From Pseudomonadota bacterium (GTDB lineage Bacteria; Pseudomonadota; Gammaproteobacteria; Steroidobacterales; Steroidobacteraceae), in NCBI GenBank assembly GCA_025356075.1, contig JANXUT010000053.1, forward strand, positions 1 through 64,000: 64,000 nucleotides of DNA, in the 5' to 3' direction. Position 1 is the first letter of the stretch. Every line of letters starts with the position of its first letter. This document shows, piece after piece, positions 58,991-64,000 of this stretch. The notes beneath the pieces are model-generated. The model was not told the origin of the DNA. It made no database searches and saw nothing but the letters and a program-made list of their open reading frames with translations. Made by a program: the position numbers and the translations under genes.

Positions 58991-60259
58991 ATGAGCAGCA
59001 AAGGCCCCAGCAGCAGCTCCGGTCGTTATGTGAGCCGCCTGACGAGCGGCACGCTCGCGATCATCATGGCGGGCGGTCGCGGCGAGCGCCTGAAGCAGCT
59101 GACCACGGGCCGCGCGAAGCCGGCGACGCCGTTCGGCGGCAAGTTCCGCATCATCGATTTCGTGCTGTCGAACTGCGTGAACTCCGGCATCCGCCAGATC
59201 GCGGTGTTGACGCAGTACAAGGCGCAATCGCTGATCGAGCACGTGCAGCGCGGCTGGGGCTACCTGCGCGGCGAGTTCAACGAGTTCGTCGACGTCGTGC
59301 CCGCGCAGCAGCAGACCGGGCTCAAGTGGTACCAGGGCACCGCGGATGCCGTGTACCAGAACCTCGAGTACATCCGCGCGCACCGGCCGAAGCACGTGCT
59401 GGTGCTGGCCGGCGATCACATCTACAAGATGGACTACGGTCCGATGATCGCCTACCACGTCGAGAAGAACGCCGACATCACGATCGGCGTGGTCGAGGTG
59501 CCGCTCGAGCGGGCGAAGGAATTTGGCGTCTTGTCGGTGACCGAGTGGAACCGCGTCGTCAAGTTCACCGAGAAGCCCGCCAACCCCGAGCCCATGCCGG
59601 GCCGCGCCGACACGGCGCTTGCCTCGATGGGCATCTATGTGTTCAACGCGCGCCTCCTCGAGAAGCTCCTGGTCGCGGATGCCGCGCGCGAGGACTCCTC
59701 GCACGACTTCGGCAAGAACATCATTCCGGCGGCGCTCGCGGAGCTGCAGGTGTTCGCCTACGCCTTCGAGGACGTGCGCACCCGCGCGCAGGCCTACTGG
59801 CGCGACGTAGGTACCCTCGATGCGTACTACGAGGCCAACATGGAGCTCGTCTACGTCGACCCCGAACTCAACATCTACGACGAGGAGTGGCCGATCTGGA
59901 CCTACCAGCTGCAGCGGCCACCGGCGAAGTTCGTGCTCGACGAGGAGTCACGGCGCGGCACCGCGATCAATTCGCTCGTTGCGGGTGGCTGCATCATCTC
60001 GGGCGCGCAGGTGCGCGAGTCGCTGCTTTTCTCCGACGTGCACGTCGAGGAGCGCTCGATCGTGCAGGCCTCGGTGGTACTCCCGCACGTGAGCGTGGGG
60101 CGCAACTGCGTCATCCACAAGGCGATACTCGATGAAGGCTGCGTCGTGCCCGATGGCACGCGCATCGGCGTCGACGTCGCGGCCGACCGGCGCCGTTTCG
60201 AGGTCACGGAACGCGGCGTCGTGCTCGTGACGCCGGACATGCTCCGGGCGCCGGGTTGA
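58991..60259 (+). CDS. glgC: Glucose-1-phosphate adenylyltransferase (ADP-glucose pyrophosphorylase)
   Basis: The 422-residue protein has the nucleotidyltransferase motif IMAGGRGERLKQLTTGRAKP, then FGGKFRIIDFVLSNCVNSGI. HVLVLAGDHIYKMDYGPMIA and KFTEKPANPEPMPGRAD follow, and a C-terminal left-handed helix with GAQVRESLLFSDVHVEERS. It makes ADP-glucose from glucose-1-phosphate and ATP, the entry step of glycogen synthesis, and is allosterically regulated in the family. ATG at 58991, divergent from glgB. malQ follows 40 bases downstream. Confidence 0.95.
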   Translation: MSSKGPSSSSGRYVSRLTSGTLAIIMAGGRGERLKQLTTGRAKPATPFGGKFRIIDFVLSNCVNSGIRQIAVLTQYKAQSLIEHVQRGWGYLRGEFNEFVDVVPAQQQTGLKWYQGTADAVYQNLEYIRAHRPKHVLVLAGDHIYKMDYGPMIAYHVEKNADITIGVVEVPLERAKEFGVLSVTEWNRVVKFTEKPANPEPMPGRADTALASMGIYVFNARLLEKLLVADAAREDSSHDFGKNIIPAALAELQVFAYAFEDVRTRAQAYWRDVGTLDAYYEANMELVYVDPELNIYDEEWPIWTYQLQRPPAKFVLDEESRRGTAINSLVAGGCIISGAQVRESLLFSDVHVEERSIVQASVVLPHVSVGRNCVIHKAILDEGCVVPDGTRIGVDVAADRRRFEVTERGVVLVTPDMLRAPG

Positions 60260-60299
60260 GGCGGCCGGACGGCGGCGCCGTGGCGCCCCGGGCCCGCGC

Positions 60300-61760
60300 G
60301 TGAGCGAATCCCCCTCGAGCGTCCTCGATCGCCGCCGGGCGGGCGTGTTGCTGCACGCGACCTCGCTCCCCGACGCCGAGGCGGGCGCGCTCGGCCAGGC
60401 GGCGCGCAGCTTCATCGACTGGCTTGCCGCCGGCGGGTTCTCGGTCTGGCAGCTCCTGCCGCTCGGCCCGGTCGGCGCCGACCGCTCGCCGTACTACGGG
60501 CGGTCGAACCACGCGGGCGACCCCGGTCTCGTCGACCTCGGCGAGCTCGGGAGCGCGGGCGAGGCGGCAGGCACCGGGAAGGCACGCGGCGCGCGCAGCG
60601 AGCGCCTTCGCGCGGCGGGGCGCGGGCTCCGCGCCGAGGGGAGCGCGCAGGCGGCGGACTATTCGGCGTTCCTCGCGCGCGAGGCGTACTGGCTTGACGA
60701 CTACGCGCTCTTCACGGCGATCCAGGCCCGCGAGAGTGGCCGGCCCTGGTGGGAGTGGCCCGAGGCGCTTCGCACGCGCGACGCCGCGGCGCTCGAGCGG
60801 GCCAGGCTTGAGCTCGCCGCCGAGCGTGCCGACGTCGAGGCGGGGCAGTACTTCTTCCACCTGCAGTACGGCGCGCTCAAGCGCTACGCCGCCGGCAAGG
60901 GCATCCGCCTCTTTGGCGACATCCCGATCTACCTCGCACCCGACAGCGTCGAGGTGTGGGCACACCCGGAGCTATTCCAGCTCGGGCCGGACGGTCGCCC
61001 GACTGCCGTCGCCGGCGTGCCGCCCGACTACTTCTCGGTCGATGGCCAGCTGTGGGGCAACCCGCTCTATCGCTGGGACGAGCACGAGCGTACGGGCTTC
61101 AGCTGGTGGATCGAACGGCTGCGCGCGCAATTCGACCTCTTCGACCTCGTGCGCATCGACCACTTCCGCGGCCTCGAGTCCTACTGGGCGGTGCCGGCGG
61201 GCGCGAAGACCGCCGCCTCCGGCGAATGGCGACCCGCCGGGGGCGCCAAGCTCCTCGCCCGCGCCCGCGAGGTGTTCGGGCGGCTCGATGTCGTTGCCGA
61301 GGACTTGGGCGTCATCACGCCCGCCGTCGAGGAGCTCAGGGACAGCTTCGGGCTACCCGGCATGCGCGTCGCGCAGTTTGGCTTCGACGGGAACTCCCGG
61401 AACCTGCACCTGCCTCACAACTGGAGCACCCGCTCGATCGCCTACACGGGTACGCATGACAACGACACGACCGCCGGTTGGTTCGGCGGGCTTGAGCCCG
61501 CGCTTCGCGCCGAGGTCGCCGACTACCTCGGCGTCGGTGCGACGGACGTCGTGCCCGCGATGACGCGCGCGCTCCTCGCCTCGGTCGCAGGTCTCGCGGT
61601 CGTGCCGATGCAGGACCTGCTCGGCCTCGGCCGCGAGGCGCGCATGAATTCTCCAGGTACCATCACCGGCAACTGGAGCTGGGTACTCGCCTGGTCCCAA
61701 GTCCCCGCCGGCCTCGCGGCGGGCTGTCGACGCTGGAACGAGCTCTATGGCCGCTGCTGA
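60300..61760 (+). CDS. malQ: 4-alpha-glucanotransferase (amylomaltase)
   Basis: This 486-residue GH77 protein has LLPLGPVGADRSPYYGRSNH, RLFGDIPIYLAPDSVEVWAH, RIDHFRGLESYWAVPAG with the nucleophile Asp, VVAEDLGVITPAVEELRDSF with the acid Glu, and SIAYTGTHDNDTTAGWF with the third carboxylate. It transfers maltosyl units between glucans, so it serves both glycogen breakdown and remodelling. The start is GTG at 60300. The next gene begins within its last 14 bases. Confidence 0.93.
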   Translation: MSESPSSVLDRRRAGVLLHATSLPDAEAGALGQAARSFIDWLAAGGFSVWQLLPLGPVGADRSPYYGRSNHAGDPGLVDLGELGSAGEAAGTGKARGARSERLRAAGRGLRAEGSAQAADYSAFLAREAYWLDDYALFTAIQARESGRPWWEWPEALRTRDAAALERARLELAAERADVEAGQYFFHLQYGALKRYAAGKGIRLFGDIPIYLAPDSVEVWAHPELFQLGPDGRPTAVAGVPPDYFSVDGQLWGNPLYRWDEHERTGFSWWIERLRAQFDLFDLVRIDHFRGLESYWAVPAGAKTAASGEWRPAGGAKLLARAREVFGRLDVVAEDLGVITPAVEELRDSFGLPGMRVAQFGFDGNSRNLHLPHNWSTRSIAYTGTHDNDTTAGWFGGLEPALRAEVADYLGVGATDVVPAMTRALLASVAGLAVVPMQDLLGLGREARMNSPGTITGNWSWVLAWSQVPAGLAAGCRRWNELYGRC

Positions 61761-62250
61761 CAACCCGACCCGATCGCGTGCCAACCGCGCGCGCGTGCGA
61801 CGGGCACTCTGTGCCGGGGTATTCATGCTCGCGGCGCTCGGCGCCTGCAGCCTCGTGGCGCCCCACTTCGAGCACCCGCGGCTTACCGTCGTGCGCGTCG
61901 ACCTCGAGGGCGCGCAGCTCCTGGCGCAGCGCTTTCGCATCCGCATCCGCGTCGAGAACCCGAATGACCGCGCACTGCCGATCCGCGCGATCAGCTTCAC
62001 GATGCAGCTGGCAGGGGAGGATTTCGGCTACGGGGCGACCGCGGCACCCTTCACGGTGCCGGCGCGTGGCGAGGGCGAATTCGAGACGATCGTGACGACC
62101 GATCTTGCGACCACGCTCATGAAGATACTGCCGCGGCTGAAGGACCGGACCCAGCCGATCGAATACCGCCTCACCGGCAAGGTCGAGAGCGACCTCGCGT
62201 TCCTGCGCACCGTGCCGTTCGATCAGCGCGGCAGCTTCACGCTCAACTAG
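61747..62250 (+). CDS. WHy/LEA14-type lipoprotein
   Basis: The 167-residue precursor has a lipobox LGAC at about 31-34 with Ser after the lipid Cys, suggesting outer-membrane sorting. It then has a WHy domain (LTVVRVDLEGAQLLAQRFRI, RVENPNDRALPIRAISFTM, GYGATAAPFTVPARGEGEF). WHy proteins are linked to desiccation and cold tolerance. It overlaps malQ by 14 bases and its stop overlaps the stop of the ATP-grasp gene, so it is packed inside the glycogen locus. Confidence 0.82.
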   Translation: MAAADNPTRSRANRARVRRALCAGVFMLAALGACSLVAPHFEHPRLTVVRVDLEGAQLLAQRFRIRIRVENPNDRALPIRAISFTMQLAGEDFGYGATAAPFTVPARGEGEFETIVTTDLATTLMKILPRLKDRTQPIEYRLTGKVESDLAFLRTVPFDQRGSFTLN

Positions 62251-63463
62251 CGCGGACTTTCAGCGTCTCGCCGATGGTGTTCAGCATCGCGCGCAGGTAA
62301 TCGTAGTCCGGGTGGCGGATGCGAATCCACGCATTCGCCATGTAGCCGGCCTCGACCGGCTGCGTCGGGGTGCCGGGCGGCGGCAGGTGCGAGGCGACGA
62401 TCCATTCGCCGAACTTGTCGAACACCCGCTCGGCGCCCTCGTAGCCGTGGATCCTGCCATCGCGATCCGGTCTCAGCGCGATCATGCCGCACGCGTAGCG
62501 GCGCGAGGGCTGCTGCGACGGGCGGCCATGCACGATCGCCATCGCCCACTCGCGGTAGACGTCGAACTCATTCGCTGCCGCATACACGTCCCACTGGCCG
62601 ACGCCGGGCGGCCGGCAACCGATCTCCGAGAACTTGAGGCCCTTCGGGCCGAAGAACCACTCCATGTGGGTCGCCGAGGTGCCGATGCCGAGCACCTCGA
62701 TGACGCGCCGTGCCATCGCGCGCACCTCCGCGTAGCCTTCAGCGTCCAGGCGGTTGGTGGCGATGATCTGTGGCGAGATCCAGCGCTCGCGCATTGCGAC
62801 CAGCACGCCCGGGAAATAATGCGAGATGAATTCGTGCGCGACCTTGCCGTTGATCGCGATCGTATCGATGAAGCCCTCGTGGCCCTCGATGAATTCCTCG
62901 AGCGCGACCGAGGCGCCGCGGCCGACGCCGGCGGCATTGAGCGCCGCCTCGAGTTCGGGCACGGTGTCGACGCGGCGCGTTCCCGCGGCGCCGGCGCCGG
63001 CGCGCGGCTTCACGATGAGCGGGAAGCCGACCTCGGCGGCGAAGGCGCGCCCACCCGCCAAGTCCTCCGCGCTCGTCGACCGCGCGCAGGGTACGCCCGC
63101 TTGGCGCAGCGCCTCCTTCATCGTCGGCTTGTCACGGCAGAGCCAGGCCGTCTTCACGCTCGTCCCGGCTATGCCGGTCGCCTCGCGTACCTGGGCGGCA
63201 CTCATGATGTGCGCCTCGACGGTCGCCTCCAGCCGGTCGACGCGAACGCGCTGCTGGATGCGGCGCACCGCCTGAAGGAGCGCGGCCTCGTTCACGACCG
63301 AGGAGACCTGCTCGTAATGCGCGAGCCAGCCGGCGAGCTCGGGATCCAGGTGCGACACCGGCCGTTCGCCGATGCCGATGACGCGGGCGCCCGCGGCGGC
63401 GAGGCCACGGGCAAATTCGCGCTGGTTATAGGGAAAGGCGGGTTCGACGAGGATGACGTTCAT
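62243..63463 (-). CDS. ATP-grasp domain protein
   Basis: The 406-residue protein from the ATG at 63463 has an N-terminal Rossmann-like part (MNVILVEPAFPYNQREFARG, GARVIGIGERPVSHLDPE). The ATP-grasp fold follows (FPLIVKPRAGAGAAGTRRVD, VALEEFIEGHEGFIDTIAI, MEWFFGPKGLKFSEIGCRPP). These enzymes join a carboxylate to an amine or thiol with ATP; the closest text resembles carboxylate-amine ligases of unknown substrate. It follows glgA with a 25-base gap on the same strand, so the two are probably one operon. Confidence 0.85.
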   Translation of the reverse strand: MNVILVEPAFPYNQREFARGLAAAGARVIGIGERPVSHLDPELAGWLAHYEQVSSVVNEAALLQAVRRIQQRVRVDRLEATVEAHIMSAAQVREATGIAGTSVKTAWLCRDKPTMKEALRQAGVPCARSTSAEDLAGGRAFAAEVGFPLIVKPRAGAGAAGTRRVDTVPELEAALNAAGVGRGASVALEEFIEGHEGFIDTIAINGKVAHEFISHYFPGVLVAMRERWISPQIIATNRLDAEGYAEVRAMARRVIEVLGIGTSATHMEWFFGPKGLKFSEIGCRPPGVGQWDVYAAANEFDVYREWAMAIVHGRPSQQPSRRYACGMIALRPDRDGRIHGYEGAERVFDKFGEWIVASHLPPPGTPTQPVEAGYMANAWIRIRHPDYDYLRAMLNTIGETLKVRAS

Positions 63464-63488
63464 GTGCGTTAGCCTGCCGCTCGCGGCG

Positions 63489-64000
63489 TCAGTCCGGCCC
63501 GACGAGGCGCCGGTACTGGTCGATGTAGAGCGCGCCCTGGCGCGTCCAGGAGAAATCCTCGGCCATGCCGTTCGCGACCAGGCGCTGCCAGTGGTCCTTG
63601 CGCGCAAACAGCGCGAGCGTCGCGTCGAGTGCCCACCTGAGCGCCGGCGCATCGAAATGATCGAACACGATGCCGGTGCCCTGGCCGGTGGAAGGCGAGT
63701 AGGCGCTGACGGAATCCGCGAGTCCGCCGGTGCGGCGCACGATCGGTACCGTGCCGTACTTGAGGCTGTACATCTGGTTCAAGCCGCACGGCTCGTAGAG
63801 CGAGGGCATCAGGAAGGCATCGGAGGCCGCCTCGATCCAGTGCGCCAGTTCCTCGCTGTAGCCCCGGTGGTAGACGACCCGCTCGGGGAACGCCCGTTGC
63901 AGCGCCGCGACGGATTCCTCGAAGCGCGGCTCGCCGTTGCCGACCGCGACGAAAACGATGGAGCGCGCGCGCAGTAGCGAGGGCAGCACCATCGGCAGGA
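63489..64000 (-). CDS. glgA: Glycogen synthase, C-terminal part (cut by the window edge)
   Basis: The visible 170 residues end the protein and carry the GT5 glycogen synthase C-terminus: YSEELAHWIEAASDAFLMPS, LYEPCGLNQMYSLKYGTVPI, VRRTGGLADSVSAY and GTGIVFDHFDAPALRWALD. GTG-IVF and the E-x7-E motif (EPCGLNQMY) bind ADP-glucose. It elongates glycogen from the ADP-glucose made by GlgC. The gene continues beyond 64000. It precedes the ATP-grasp gene on the same strand. Confidence 0.93.
   Translation of the reverse strand, partial: LPMVLPSLLRARSIVFVAVGNGEPRFEESVAALQRAFPERVVYHRGYSEELAHWIEAASDAFLMPSLYEPCGLNQMYSLKYGTVPIVRRTGGLADSVSAYSPSTGQGTGIVFDHFDAPALRWALDATLALFARKDHWQRLVANGMAEDFSWTRQGALYIDQYRRLVGPD

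Overview
The window looks like chromosome of a high-GC, Gram-negative proteobacterium. I favour a gammaproteobacterium of the Steroidobacter/Nevskia/Xanthomonas kind. Support: a large TonB-dependent receptor, an OmpA-family protein, lipoproteins and many exported proteins, three TPR-sulfotransferases, DUF885 proteins, and strong GC bias with long antisense shadow frames. I see no rRNA, tRNA, CRISPR array, phage or insertion sequence, so no clear mobile element.

Layout. 0-5 kb: a secreted metallo-beta-lactamase-fold lactonase-like protein, a small unknown protein, a membrane TIR-TPR protein, a HAD phosphatase and a small exported protein. 5-12 kb: a taurine/sulfonate dissimilation locus. It has sulfoacetaldehyde acetyltransferase (xsc), an APC permease and a diverged acetate kinase on the minus strand, facing an IclR regulator and an omega-amino-acid:pyruvate aminotransferase on the plus strand. 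12-19 kb: two DUF885 proteins, an FG-GAP lipoprotein, a barrel-like envelope protein and DUF1161. 19-27 kb: a PhyH-type dioxygenase, an MFS transporter, AlkB, a DOMON-like protein with NamZ, an alpha/beta hydrolase and an exported M3 peptidase. 27-30.5 kb: bufB/bufC facing an ECF sigma/anti-sigma pair; both arms carry the same bipartite promoter and no BufA precursor is visible. 30.5-38 kb: a phosphoesterase, a MATE transporter frameshifted at a (CG)10 tract, a zinc-free MDR reductase, and an mprF-acvB lipid-modification operon.

38-50 kb is the most unusual region. It has three TPR-sulfotransferases, two tandem 2OG-Fe(II) oxygenases, a TPR-Asp/Asn beta-hydroxylase, a small exported protein and a TonB-dependent receptor with its own promoter, structured leader and terminator. 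It reads as a sulfation/hydroxylation island around an outer-membrane receptor; its substrate is unknown.

50-54 kb: an OmpA protein and a PadR-controlled operon (padR, HAAS membrane protein, an unknown, DUF192) with a strong palindromic operator. 54-64 kb: a complete-looking glycogen locus (glgP, glgB, glgC, malQ and the start-truncated glgA at the window edge), with a WHy-domain lipoprotein and an ATP-grasp protein embedded in it.
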